Positions 27,130-37,140 are shown, counted from the stretch's first letter. The stretch is DNA of 64,000 nt from Pyrinomonadaceae bacterium (GCA_036277115.1 DASUNM010000023.1:744001-808000), one strand, 5' to 3'. The notes: generated by a model from the letters alone, not told the origin. Made by a program: numbers and translations.

Positions 27130-29685
27130 ATGTTCGCCTCAGACAAAAAATCCGCCAGTCAGCAACCGGCGCCGGCGGAGGGAGAGAAAAGCGGCGCTCA
27201 ACGCGAAGCCGCGCTGAATCCAATCTGGCGATCGCTCGCCTTCAACTCATATCCCGTTCAAGCGAAGCTCGCCGTAAGCCAGCCTGACGATCCGCATGAA
27301 CTCGAAGCAGATCGCGTCGCCGATCAGGTGATGCGAATGGCAGCGAGCCCTCCCGACCGGCCTTTGATCACGCCGCTCGGTCCATTAGAAGCGTCACGCA
27401 CGTGCGCTGCATGTGAAGAAAACAAACAGCAATTCGTCCAGCGGAAGTGTGCCGGCTGTGAAGAAGAAGAGGAAGGACAACGTCTCCAACGTCAAACATC
27501 CGCCGGAACTACCGCGCGTCCCGCGGTGCCATGGCAACTACTGGGAACCCTCGGAGCAGGCGGCCAGCCGCTCGATAGAGCAACGCGCTCTTTCTTTGAA
27601 CCGCGTTTCGGTCGCGATTTTAGCGGCGTCCGCGTGCATACCGGAGGCGCCGCGGAGCAATCTGCGCGCGACGTCCAAGCCAAAGCTTATACAGTTGGAA
27701 GCGACATTGTATTTTCGGCGAACCGATTTGCGCCGACCACTACCGAGGGAAAACGGTTGCTTGCCCATGAGCTAACTCATGTGGCGCAGTCGCCGTCGAT
27801 TACAGCAGGTGGGACGCGTTCCAACGGCAGCCCGATCATCTATCGCACGCCTGAGGAAGCGGAAGCACTTGTCAGCCGCCATACTTCATGGGGGTTTCTT
27901 AGCGAGGCTGGGCTCGGTCAGGAACTCTTGCAGATGGCTCTTCGTGGTGAGCTTGCCCTGATCGATGAAGTCTTCACGGCGTTAGGTTCGACCGACCGTG
28001 ACGACGTAGCGTACGAGCTCACGCTCGCGGCCACCGATGCAGACCTTGTTCAACTCGCAGGTACCAGCCCAGGCCGTCGATTACTTGACCGAGTCTTTGA
28101 CGAGATGACGGCGGGAAGCGTGGCTGCCGAAGAACAGGCGCAGGCGGATCGGATTCGCCAGGTCACCACGCGCGCAACCGTCAGCGCGAGCGACTTTGAT
28201 GCCGCCGCAACCTCAGGCCGAACAAAAATCTTCCCGTTTCGCCTGCCGGGTTTCACTGTATTTAACGACGCCCCGATCGAGGCGCGGCGCGTGCCGGGCG
28301 GAATTTGGGCCCATTCGTACGTGCGCGTGCTCGGCACAAGTGAGTTCCGGCGCGAAACGTCAACTCTACCGACGGACTATTTCCTCGGCGGAATCACGCT
28401 GCCTGAGAGCGAGGTCATCGGCGTTCGCCTTTACGATCAGGGCGGAATCATCCACTACACGACGCCGCTATTCCTGATCCAGCTCGCCAATGCCACGACC
28501 CAGCAGGTTCTGGAGAAGATCATTGAAGCCGCCGGAATCGGATTGACGCTCGGCACTGGTGCGTTGGCCGGTCTCGGTGTTGAGGCAACTCTGGCCGCCC
28601 GCGTGTTGCTGTGGGCTGATCGCGCGGCCTTCATCCTGGGCACGCTTACATCCGTCTTGCGTGAACATCGAAGTTGGATAATCGAGAACTTCGGCCGCGG
28701 ATTCATGGATGCGGTCGATGTCGTGCATAGCGCGGTCGCGATCTACGGAATGGCCCGGATCGCCATCGAGGCGCCGCGCATGATCAGGAGCTTGAGGGAC
28801 AGCTACCGCGCATTCCGCGAGGCAGCGGAAGCCCGGGGTTCCACGTTCGCGCCAGCCGAACAAACCACCATCCGCGAAGTCACCCAGAGCACGGACGAAT
28901 TGATCGATCAAGTCGATAACATTCGAGGTGCACGTACGCCTGGTTCGACCGCGCCGCGAGAGACCGCGGAGCCGTTGCCCGGTACCGCCGGGCCTGAGGC
29001 GCCTGTTCCGGCGACTGAGCCCCGACCTTCGCCAACCACCGAGCCGAGCACGCCGAGCACAACGCGAGAGCCAGTTGCCGAACCATCTGCGACGGAACCG
29101 ATGGCGCCCGCCGCGGCCGGCGCCCGGGGCAGCTATCGCCCGACGCAGGCGGAACTCGAAGGATATGCTGATCGGGCCTGGAGATTTCTCGGCGGACGGG
29201 GGGCTCGTCCGGCCGTGGTAGAGACGCCTCTCCCGCCGCGAACTGCGGGACGGTTTGGATCAGATCCCCCGACGATCGAGATCGGCACGGGCGCGGAAAG
29301 CGCCGGCCACGCCATCAATACTGTTTGGCACGAAGCGACGCACGGCCGACTGCGTCAAATATTCGGATTCCTGAATGAGCATTTAGGACATTCGTGGAGG
29401 CGAACTCTGCTTCGACCCCTTGATGAAATCGCCTCGTACTTCATGGGTGGCCTTGGTCGTGTCGTCCAGGGACCTACCGTGTTCAGCCGCCTGAGGGGAC
29501 TTTTGGAAATGTTCGCAGCGCCATTTTCGGCATGGGGATCGATGGCCAATCTTACAGAAAGGCTACTGTGGATACCCCACATGCTGGCTTATTTGGCGGC
29601 TTTGGTCACAGCAGAAGTTCTGATTCTATTGCGTATCTTGCGACCACGTGAACCAGAACCACGTCATCCTTCCTCTACTCCGTGA
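27130..29685 (+). CDS. eCIS cargo: DUF4157 (eCIS-core) protein with C-terminal HEXXH metalloprotease-like domain
   Basis: An 851-aa putative effector. The N-terminus has MF- followed by NPIWRSLA (residues 30-37), shared with three other cargo genes. Then come KLAVSQPDDPHELEADRVAD, a CxxC/CxxC segment (CAACEENKQQFVQRKCAGC) and the DUF4157 domain (RFGRDFSGVRVHTG to HELTHVAQ, HELTH at 213-217). The middle (about 450-560) is hydrophobic and helical and may cross a membrane. A second zinc motif HEATH lies at 734-738, with E766 in LDEIASYF as a possible third ligand (gluzincin-like). The ATG at 27130 was preferred over an upstream TTG at 27073 because MF- starts recur in the sibling genes. A toxin role is inferred from eCIS context. 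Confidence 0.85.
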   Translation: MFASDKKSASQQPAPAEGEKSGAQREAALNPIWRSLAFNSYPVQAKLAVSQPDDPHELEADRVADQVMRMAASPPDRPLITPLGPLEASRTCAACEENKQQFVQRKCAGCEEEEEGQRLQRQTSAGTTARPAVPWQLLGTLGAGGQPLDRATRSFFEPRFGRDFSGVRVHTGGAAEQSARDVQAKAYTVGSDIVFSANRFAPTTTEGKRLLAHELTHVAQSPSITAGGTRSNGSPIIYRTPEEAEALVSRHTSWGFLSEAGLGQELLQMALRGELALIDEVFTALGSTDRDDVAYELTLAATDADLVQLAGTSPGRRLLDRVFDEMTAGSVAAEEQAQADRIRQVTTRATVSASDFDAAATSGRTKIFPFRLPGFTVFNDAPIEARRVPGGIWAHSYVRVLGTSEFRRETSTLPTDYFLGGITLPESEVIGVRLYDQGGIIHYTTPLFLIQLANATTQQVLEKIIEAAGIGLTLGTGALAGLGVEATLAARVLLWADRAAFILGTLTSVLREHRSWIIENFGRGFMDAVDVVHSAVAIYGMARIAIEAPRMIRSLRDSYRAFREAAEARGSTFAPAEQTTIREVTQSTDELIDQVDNIRGARTPGSTAPRETAEPLPGTAGPEAPVPATEPRPSPTTEPSTPSTTREPVAEPSATEPMAPAAAGARGSYRPTQAELEGYADRAWRFLGGRGARPAVVETPLPPRTAGRFGSDPPTIEIGTGAESAGHAINTVWHEATHGRLRQIFGFLNEHLGHSWRRTLLRPLDEIASYFMGGLGRVVQGPTVFSRLRGLLEMFAAPFSAWGSMANLTERLLWIPHMLAYLAALVTAEVLILLRILRPREPEPRHPSSTP

Positions 29686-30259
29686 GGTGCGCCGCGTTGA
29701 GCGATTGGCGCGACATCTCGCTGAGCCTGTCGATCCCGCGGAAGCGTGGGTCGCGTTCCATACGTTCACGCCGGAAAGCAAAGATGCTCCGGGATGGCTT
29801 GATCGTCTAATGGCGCCTGCTACGCATCGCGTTCGGCGAGAACCCTACGGAGACGTGGTGCGTTTTGAGCGCGATGGCTTTTTCATCACTGGCCGGGTGC
29901 CCTTCACGGGAATCGCGTTGCCCGACGGCGGTAGTGTGGTCGCGTTTCGCGCGATGGTCCGAAAGGATCTAGCACCGGTGGTACTACGCTTTGCCGCAGA
30001 GCGGCTGTGGGCTGCGCATGGTTGGAGATTTCCGGAGGATCTCACGCACCCGATGGCGTTCGCCGCCGTGCTTGAATTGGCTTTTGCGGGTGACTATCAA
30101 TGCCGCTACCGCCCGACACCCGGCGCCGCAGCGAGAGAGACCGAAGGTTACTTGCCCTTGGAAGCAATCGCTCCGCCCTACTGGCGCGACGATAATGTGC
30201 AGCTCCGGTGGGGGCCGAAATCGCTAGGGTTCTATTCGGATCGGTTCGGTTGGTTTTAG
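29648..30259 (+). CDS. Unknown 203-aa protein overlapping the metalloprotease effector
   Basis: The product is not recognised. The chain is soluble and mixed alpha/beta: REVRRVERLARHLAEPVDPA, EPYGDVVRFERDGFFITGRV, RFAAERLWAAHGWRFPEDLT, ending WGPKSLGFYSDRFGWF. The listed GTG start overlaps the preceding effector by 38 nt. A start just after that stop, at a GTG near 29687, is also possible. It is tightly linked to one effector and has no eCIS loading motif, which suits an immunity or chaperone protein, but nothing in the sequence proves this. Confidence 0.65.
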   Translation: MNQNHVILPLLREVRRVERLARHLAEPVDPAEAWVAFHTFTPESKDAPGWLDRLMAPATHRVRREPYGDVVRFERDGFFITGRVPFTGIALPDGGSVVAFRAMVRKDLAPVVLRFAAERLWAAHGWRFPEDLTHPMAFAAVLELAFAGDYQCRYRPTPGAAARETEGYLPLEAIAPPYWRDDNVQLRWGPKSLGFYSDRFGWF

Positions 30260-30414
30260 TCCCCAACCCTCGGCACTCGACAGCCGCCAACGATGCTTTG
30301 GGAGGCGAATCAAACGTTGCTTGATTGCCGGTGTCACCAGAGAGACGCTGTTCAATGTGGATCGTGAAGGACGAGTGTCGGCTCTGCATCCCTAAACATA
30401 AATAAGGAATTCGC

Positions 30415-33400
30415 GTGGGCAATTATTTCAAAACTCAGAAGGCGCGCGTACTTCGCAAAGCTGATGCGGCGAAAGCGGAACCAGTCACCGAGACGCCGGA
30501 ACTCGAGCGTAACGAAACATGGCAATCACTGGCATGGGCGCCGGTGGCCCTCCACGCAAAGCTCGCCATCAGCCGTCCTGACGACCCGGACGAGCGAGAG
30601 GCTGATCGAATTGCCGATCAGGTAATGCGGATGGCAACTCCGCAATCGGAAGTTACCCATGGCTCGACGGCTGCTCCAAGCTCACTAAGAGTGCAGCTTA
30701 AGTGCGCTCCGTGCGTCGAAGACGATGAAGAGCAAATGGTCCAACGCAAGTCTGGTGCTTCCGGGAAGGAAGAGCTGGCGCGGAAGGAACTGAGGCCGCG
30801 TGTCCCGTGGGCAACGACGTCGCCGGCTATCGTTCGCGCCGCCCTGAGCTCGCGCGCCGAACCGCTGGATCTGACGACGAGGTCATTCATGGAAGAGCGA
30901 TTCGGCCGTGACTTCGGCGGCGTCCGAGTGCACACCGGAACTCAGGCCGAAGCTTCCGCGTCACAGGTTAACGCGCGCGCTTTTACCGTCGGCCGCGACA
31001 TAGTTTTTGCTGCCGGTGAGTACTCGCCTGCGTCGGACCGCGGCCGCCGCTTGTTGGCTCATGAACTAACTCACGTGGCCCAGCAGGCAGCGGCCGGTTC
31101 AGGGCAAAGCCACGGTCCCGCAGGAGCAACCGCTGCACACCCACCCTCCGCAGCGCCGGCGGTCGCCCAACTTTCTGCGCCAAGAATTCAGCGTGAAGGA
31201 CCTGACGACGAAGCGCCGACAGAAGGATCACTACTTTCGCCCGAGTCACTTGAAGAACTTCGTCAGAACGCAATCGAGCTTTCGTTGGATGATGAGCAGT
31301 GGCTGGCCGACAATTTTCCGGACGGCTTCACCCTGCGCCGGCAGACCGTTGATATTTTAACAATCGGCGGCAGCCGCGCTAACGGCTACAAGCTGAGAGG
31401 CGTGCAAGTGGCCGCCCCGACTCCGCTGGAGTCCGGCGTTCAGGCGTGGTTCTTTCATGTCGACAAAGGCCGCGCGATTCTCGTGAATTCTACGCGCACG
31501 GGCGAGGGCGTGATGCTCGATCTGGGAACGGGCGGCACCGGGGGCGCGGCCCGTTTGATCGAGGCGCTCGAACGAGTCATCGGCGGCGGCTTGGGCCGAG
31601 CGCCGGAACGCGCGATTGTTTCTCATACGGACGCCGATCACATGCGGGCGGGCCGCGACTTTCTTGGGACGGCAACCTTTTCGAATACCGCGATTCAGAT
31701 CGCGGCTGAACAACTCAACAGCGCGGTCGGCCGCCGCGATTGGCGAAACATGGGAATCACGCTGGCCCCAACGCAGCAGCTAATTCAAATCCAAGTAACC
31801 GGCGGGGCCACCGGAGGCGGTGCGGTGCACGAGAACCGTTTGGTTTATGACGGCTTCGTGATGACTGAATTTCGATCCGTAGCCGCGCACCGTGCCTTGA
31901 CGGCCCCCGGACGGACAACTTTCGACAAGAACGCCACCAGCCCGGTCACGATCGTCACTGACTTGGTCACCGGCGAGCGCATGCTCTACACCGCGGACGG
32001 CACCGGTCGTCTTTTCAACGAGGTGATAAATGCCGTCGGCGAGCAAGCGTTCGTGAGACTGTTGGGCGGAGCCGGTCCCGGCGGCGCGCTGCGGACCGTC
32101 GAGTATCCGCATCACGGCGGCCGGGTGTCAGGTGGCCCCGATGTCTCGGGAGTATTGAGGATGCTGCGGCTATCCTTCGAGGCCAGCAACGGGCGCGTGG
32201 ACTTTATTACTCAAACCAGTAACCAGTTCGCCGGCGCGCCGGGGGCTTCGATTCGCTTTCTCGATCTGGTCGGCGTCGACGTTGAAAGAATTACGGGCGG
32301 TACAGCCGCCGCCGGAACTTCAGAGGTAACGCGGTTGCGGGGCACCACAACCGAACGAGTGACTTTGGATGTTTCCGGAATTCGTAGCGCCGTCACCATG
32401 GCCCAGACTTATGAGACGGACATCATGGTGGCGTACCAACGCTTGCACGAGTTGCGCGTGGTTCAGGAGCGCGCCGGCACTTTACACGAGGGGTTAACCG
32501 GCGCGGGTGTCCCGCGTCCGCTACTCGAGTCGGTATCGCAGATACGCACTGATCTACAGAGTTCCGAAACATCTTTGCGCACGGCCGCCGGACGGGTGTG
32601 GGCGGAACTCGGCGTGGCCGCGGCGGCCGCCGGTGGAATGCGCAGCACCGCGGACATGACCGCCGTGAACGCTGAGCTGCGGCTCCTCTCGGCTGAGGTT
32701 ACTCGAGTTGATCCGACCCAGGCGCGGAATGGTCTGCAAGCTCACGAGCTCAATCTTAATGCGTACGGAATGTGCTTTGTGACTTTGGCGCGAATGCTTT
32801 CGGCGCTGCACGGCGAACGCTACGAAGAGCTGAATCAGCTGCAGAGCCGCTATCGATCGCTGGTGATCGAAGCGCGGGCCATGCTCGGGCCCGCGGAAGT
32901 CGCCGAGCACGTCCGTTCATCCTGGGCCGCGACGCGCGCTGAATGGACACCGGAAAAACTCCAGCGAACCGGCGCAGCGCTCGGCTCAATGTCCGCCGCT
33001 CGGCGCGGAATGATGACCGAGTACCGGGCGGACTTGCTGCAATCACTCGGGCGGCAAATGCAGCTACAAAGGCTGATGGAAGAATCGATGGGGGGCCGGA
33101 CCGTCTACGGTCCAGGCGGTACGGCGGTCATGCCGGCGAGCACCCGCATCGGGGCCGGCTTCATGGCGCTGATCGAAATCGCACGCATCGGCCTTGAGTT
33201 GGCGGTGCAACTCGAAGAGGCGAATGCCGCTGCCGAAGCAACTGCGTCGCGGGAACGCGTCGAGGGCGCCATGACCGTTCTCTGGTGGTCTGAACAGGGC
33301 GCGACCCCGACGCTCGCGCTGGTGCAGCGTGGGTTCCTGGGAGGCTACAACGTTGTTTCGAACGCCATGTCCCAGTCCGACCTGTGGGATGTCGCTCGCG

Positions 33401-34089
33401 GCAACTCGCCGGCGGACACACCTGAGCACGAGAAGATCGTAGTCACGAATGTGCCGGATGAAGATCTCCAATTTATAATCGCCCGATACTATCTCAGCAC
33501 CTTTACGTTGGCGGATTGGCATCGCGCCAACGCGCAGAATCCTTCCGGTGAAACGTTCCGCCATTTTGAGGATGGTTGGGGCGTGCGATTGTGGGACGAA
33601 GAAGAAAAACGCTATATGTACATCATCAAAGAGGCGATTCAAACTCCGCTCGAATCGCTCCATCGAAATCTGGAGGCGGGAACGCTTGAATCCATGGAGA
33701 GAATGGAAAGTGAGTCCGAAAGCGGGGCCGCCACCCTGAGTGATACGGCCTGGGTCTTCGGACAGGATCGAGTGGCATGGGTATACAACCGCGCCGGGGG
33801 CGTGGAAGAGATTGATTTTGACGCAGTGCATCCGCGGTTTATACGCACCGGCGGGACGAACTGGATGTTTGGCGAGGAACTAGTTGTCGTGCGCGCGATC
33901 GATATGCCGACCTACAGGCGACTCAGTGAGTACTACTGGAAACGTGTGACGGGCACTTGGATCGGGGCGGGCGGCGGTGGTTACTCGTACGATGTTTATC
34001 GAAATCGGGAAGGGCTGGCTATGGTGCGATCCGAAAACCTGACCGCTGCGCCGGCGACGTCGAGCAGCGAAGGCAGCACCGGCGGTTGA
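30415..34089 (+). CDS. eCIS cargo: DUF4157 fused to a metallo-beta-lactamase-fold domain
   Basis: A 1224-aa putative effector. The loading motif NETWQSLA is at residues 33-40, followed by KLAISRPDDPDEREADRIAD, a single CxxC (CAPC) and DUF4157 (RFGRDFGGVRVHTG; HELTH 216-220). Residues about 290-620 carry an MBL-fold metal site: HTDADH (404-409), D528 in TADGTG and HH (566-567) in YPHHGG. This is the H-x-D-x-D-H hydrolase signature. A long helical region (about 660-880) and a C-terminal part with Trp/Tyr-rich segments (about 980-1200) follow. The start is GTG with AAGGAATTC upstream. The MBL substrate is unknown; nuclease, lactonase or phosphodiesterase activity are options. Confidence 0.85.
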   Translation: MGNYFKTQKARVLRKADAAKAEPVTETPELERNETWQSLAWAPVALHAKLAISRPDDPDEREADRIADQVMRMATPQSEVTHGSTAAPSSLRVQLKCAPCVEDDEEQMVQRKSGASGKEELARKELRPRVPWATTSPAIVRAALSSRAEPLDLTTRSFMEERFGRDFGGVRVHTGTQAEASASQVNARAFTVGRDIVFAAGEYSPASDRGRRLLAHELTHVAQQAAAGSGQSHGPAGATAAHPPSAAPAVAQLSAPRIQREGPDDEAPTEGSLLSPESLEELRQNAIELSLDDEQWLADNFPDGFTLRRQTVDILTIGGSRANGYKLRGVQVAAPTPLESGVQAWFFHVDKGRAILVNSTRTGEGVMLDLGTGGTGGAARLIEALERVIGGGLGRAPERAIVSHTDADHMRAGRDFLGTATFSNTAIQIAAEQLNSAVGRRDWRNMGITLAPTQQLIQIQVTGGATGGGAVHENRLVYDGFVMTEFRSVAAHRALTAPGRTTFDKNATSPVTIVTDLVTGERMLYTADGTGRLFNEVINAVGEQAFVRLLGGAGPGGALRTVEYPHHGGRVSGGPDVSGVLRMLRLSFEASNGRVDFITQTSNQFAGAPGASIRFLDLVGVDVERITGGTAAAGTSEVTRLRGTTTERVTLDVSGIRSAVTMAQTYETDIMVAYQRLHELRVVQERAGTLHEGLTGAGVPRPLLESVSQIRTDLQSSETSLRTAAGRVWAELGVAAAAAGGMRSTADMTAVNAELRLLSAEVTRVDPTQARNGLQAHELNLNAYGMCFVTLARMLSALHGERYEELNQLQSRYRSLVIEARAMLGPAEVAEHVRSSWAATRAEWTPEKLQRTGAALGSMSAARRGMMTEYRADLLQSLGRQMQLQRLMEESMGGRTVYGPGGTAVMPASTRIGAGFMALIEIARIGLELAVQLEEANAAAEATASRERVEGAMTVLWWSEQGATPTLALVQRGFLGGYNVVSNAMSQSDLWDVARGNSPADTPEHEKIVVTNVPDEDLQFIIARYYLSTFTLADWHRANAQNPSGETFRHFEDGWGVRLWDEEEKRYMYIIKEAIQTPLESLHRNLEAGTLESMERMESESESGAATLSDTAWVFGQDRVAWVYNRAGGVEEIDFDAVHPRFIRTGGTNWMFGEELVVVRAIDMPTYRRLSEYYWKRVTGTWIGAGGGGYSYDVYRNREGLAMVRSENLTAAPATSSSEGSTGG

Positions 34090-34111
34090 TCGCTAAAGCG
34101 AAGGCAGTCGA

Positions 34112-37093
34112 ATGTTTACGCAGCAAACAAATAAGAAGTCGCCTGCCACGGCTGAAACCCATTCACCGAATCATTCGGACGCTGAACCGAAAAGCGCTCC
34201 GCAGCCTAACGAGCTTTGGCAAAGTCTCGCTTTAGAACCGGCCCAAAGTGAAATTGCGTCAACCTCCGCTGCGTCCGCGCCCGGCGGCCCAGCCAAGAAC
34301 GTTGAGGGCACGGATGGAGCTCGTTTCCACACCGGTCCGAATGCGGCCGCTGCCGCTGAAAGCCTTGATGCCGCCGCGTTCACTGTGGGACGAGATGTGT
34401 TCTTCGGCCGGAATCAATTCGCGCCCGGCACGTCTTCGGGTGATCAGATCATACGGCACGAACTGGCCCATGTGGCTCAGGCAAATAACAGCACGATCAG
34501 TCCGCACCAAAGTTTGAACGTGGCGGAGCCTTATCATGCCGCGGAAGCCGAAGCCGAACGCATCGGCGCCGTCGGTGGACACGCGGCCATGCGCGTTAGC
34601 TCGCCCACCGTATTTCGCGTCAAGCCTACGGCGACGACCGTGGCGCGGCACGACAAGGATCACATCTTTGGAAACCCGGCCGCCGTGCCGCCTCTCGCCG
34701 GGCTCAACCTTAGGGATTTTGAAAAATATACGGAGCAGGAGCAGGCAGATTGGTTTGTGCATCCGACCTTGTTGCCGGCGGATCGAGCTTTTCTCTGGGA
34801 GATGCTTCTGCTGTTGGGAGAGGGATCCTACATCCGTCTGGCGATCGGCGATGTAATGTTGTCCGAGCTGAAGGCGATCCCCGCGGCCGACTGGCCAGGC
34901 CTGAAAGCTTTCTGTCGCGGCATGGGCCGGGACCAGCACACGGTTCAAATCTTTCCCCCGCTTCCGCCGCTCGCCGATCGGATCGCGCTCGGCAAGACGC
35001 TGTTCGACCTGGAACAAATCATTCCGCCGGCGGTCCTCGAAATAACCGTTTCTCACTCACAACTGCAAAGACTTCAAGCGTCGCCTGCACTGATGACTTT
35101 GCTCGCTGAATACTGGGCAAACTTTGAGCCGTTTCTGGAGGCGAGCTTTTCACCTGCTCCAGGAGGGTTGGGACCAGAGTTCGAGCGGGTGCTCGCTTTT
35201 CTCACCGCCCTCGGCGGACCAGGACTCGCACCGTTGCTGCCACTTAAGGGCGGCTCGCCCGCCGACCGCTGGGTGCGAAACCTGCACCGGTTCCCGCTTC
35301 CCATGCTGAATCAACTGGTGGCGAACCTGGGAGACATTTCAGGAAAACATCCGTTGGTCTTGATTCTGCACACCGGTCACGACGCGCCCGCTGCGTTTCA
35401 GGACGCGGCGAAATTGTTTTCCGACCTGGTGCAGAATGTCGGCGTCAGCAGCGGGATGTGGGGCCTTTGGGATATGACTAATCTCGTCCTAATGATTGAA
35501 GGCCAAACTTCGATCGCTGATATGGCACTGCGCATTCCCACGATCGCCAGTACCTGGGGTCACAAGGACAGCGGGGGGGTCCGACGAATTAATCAAACCG
35601 TCATCGCCGGCCATGGCTCAGGCCATAGTGTCGCCCTGGCGGGAGCTGGTTTGCCGGCGCCGGGAAGTACTCACTATCCGGAAGAGAGCCTCAACCCCGT
35701 CGCGAATAAGAAGCCCACCGAGGATTTGTTGGACGCGCTTGGAAAGCACATGGACCCGGCGACGGCGCGCATCCTGTACGCGGGATGTCTGGTCGGGTCA
35801 CGCACTGTCGCTGCCGGAACACCGGCAGCCGCGATTCCAGCCGCGGTCGCCGCCGATCAGAGCCTGGCGCAATTCACCGAAACTCGTTTAGCCGGAGCCG
35901 GCATTCCCATCACGCCGGGCGTCACGGTGCAAGCGGCCCGTGGCTCAGTGGGACTCGCCGCACTCACGAGCCTGTACGATCCGGCGACCGGCCAACTCAA
36001 GCCAAACTATCCGAGTGACCCGAATGTTTTTGGTGCGCCGGGCGCTTATGCGGGCACCGGATTGGAGCCCGAAGGAGTTCTCAGAGCGGCGGTCGAAATC
36101 GCCGCCACGATCTCACCCGGAATGGCAGAGCTAACCTTGCGCTCGCGCATGATGATGCCCGCCAGGCCTTTACATTGGTACGACATCATTACCCGCATGC
36201 TGGTGCCATTGGTATTGCCGGCGCCAGCATTGCCGCCGACTGGGGTGAACATTGAGTTAGTCAATGAGATGGCGAACGTTGCCCAAGTGCCATTCCTGGT
36301 GAAATGGCCAAAGTTTAATGTTACCGCGCACACCTTTGTCACACGTTTGAATCCTAAGGCATTTGCCGCCGATGTCTATACCGGGTTGATCGGCACGGCG
36401 TTATACACAGGTGTTGCTGGGCCGGACGAGAAGCGTCTGCGGCTGATGGTTGACCAGGGCAACTTCCGTCGCACACTGGCGCCGGCGGATCTATTGGCAG
36501 GCATTCTCGCAACCGGTCTCAATGCCACACAGTTGCAAGTTCACTTGAATGTCACGCCGGCTGTGTTAGGCGGGCACGAGGCGACGCTGATGCCGCTCGC
36601 GCCGGCGCCACCTGTCGAACAGATCAGGCTGGCCCTGGCGTGGTTTGGTCGGGACAATACAAATGCACACGTCCAGGCTTTTCTCAAATCGCTGGTGGTC
36701 GTCGCGGCGGGGGCGCCGCCGGCCTTCAATGCGGCGGTCAGTGCCGAGGTAACCGCAGCAGGAAAAGATGAAACGGACATTCTCACGTCGCTTGGATTCA
36801 AAATGGTCGCCACCGGAGCGGCGATTGGGGGAGGACCTCCGCCTCCTTTGGCGAATGTCCGCGTCCCAGGCAGCGTAAAGAACACCGAGTTCGTCGATGC
36901 CGAGCATCCGTATGTCGCTACCGTTACCGTGCCTATCGCCAACGTCCGGCCTTCGGCGTCAACCGCAAGGCCGCCAATCGGCACGGTTAAGCTGGGAGCC
37001 ACCGTCACCGTCGCCGGTTTTGCCGGCGACTGGGCAGCAATCGATTTCAACGGCAAACTAGGTTTCATTAATAGGAAGTTGATCACACCATAA
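34112..37093 (+). CDS. eCIS cargo: degenerate DUF4157 with possible caspase-like (clan CD) dyad and SH3-like C-terminus
   Basis: A 993-aa putative effector. MF- start, NELWQSLA at 33-40, then a shortened DUF4157 (GARFHTGPNAAAAAESLDAA, FTVGRDVFFG, HELAH 116-120) without the usual R-F-G-x-D-F lead. In the middle, VIAGHGSG (H501) and ILYAGCLVG (C559) follow hydrophobic strands and lie 58 residues apart, as the His and Cys of clan CD cysteine peptidases do. This assignment is a motif reading only. Residues about 925-993 (PIANVRPSAS, GTVKLGATVTVAGFAGDWAA, LGFINRKLI) look like a bacterial SH3b domain, possibly for cell-wall binding. It is 22 nt downstream of the MBL effector. Confidence 0.8.
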   Translation: MFTQQTNKKSPATAETHSPNHSDAEPKSAPQPNELWQSLALEPAQSEIASTSAASAPGGPAKNVEGTDGARFHTGPNAAAAAESLDAAAFTVGRDVFFGRNQFAPGTSSGDQIIRHELAHVAQANNSTISPHQSLNVAEPYHAAEAEAERIGAVGGHAAMRVSSPTVFRVKPTATTVARHDKDHIFGNPAAVPPLAGLNLRDFEKYTEQEQADWFVHPTLLPADRAFLWEMLLLLGEGSYIRLAIGDVMLSELKAIPAADWPGLKAFCRGMGRDQHTVQIFPPLPPLADRIALGKTLFDLEQIIPPAVLEITVSHSQLQRLQASPALMTLLAEYWANFEPFLEASFSPAPGGLGPEFERVLAFLTALGGPGLAPLLPLKGGSPADRWVRNLHRFPLPMLNQLVANLGDISGKHPLVLILHTGHDAPAAFQDAAKLFSDLVQNVGVSSGMWGLWDMTNLVLMIEGQTSIADMALRIPTIASTWGHKDSGGVRRINQTVIAGHGSGHSVALAGAGLPAPGSTHYPEESLNPVANKKPTEDLLDALGKHMDPATARILYAGCLVGSRTVAAGTPAAAIPAAVAADQSLAQFTETRLAGAGIPITPGVTVQAARGSVGLAALTSLYDPATGQLKPNYPSDPNVFGAPGAYAGTGLEPEGVLRAAVEIAATISPGMAELTLRSRMMMPARPLHWYDIITRMLVPLVLPAPALPPTGVNIELVNEMANVAQVPFLVKWPKFNVTAHTFVTRLNPKAFAADVYTGLIGTALYTGVAGPDEKRLRLMVDQGNFRRTLAPADLLAGILATGLNATQLQVHLNVTPAVLGGHEATLMPLAPAPPVEQIRLALAWFGRDNTNAHVQAFLKSLVVVAAGAPPAFNAAVSAEVTAAGKDETDILTSLGFKMVATGAAIGGGPPPPLANVRVPGSVKNTEFVDAEHPYVATVTVPIANVRPSASTARPPIGTVKLGATVTVAGFAGDWAAIDFNGKLGFINRKLITP

Positions 37094-37140
37094 TCCGGAA
37101 ATCAGGTGACAAGGATCTCTCGAGTGAAAAGCGCTTAAGT

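Noticed and set aside
33064-33831. 255-aa - strand frame opposite the MBL cargo gene
   Set aside because: His/Arg-rich shadow composition, no recognisable motif.
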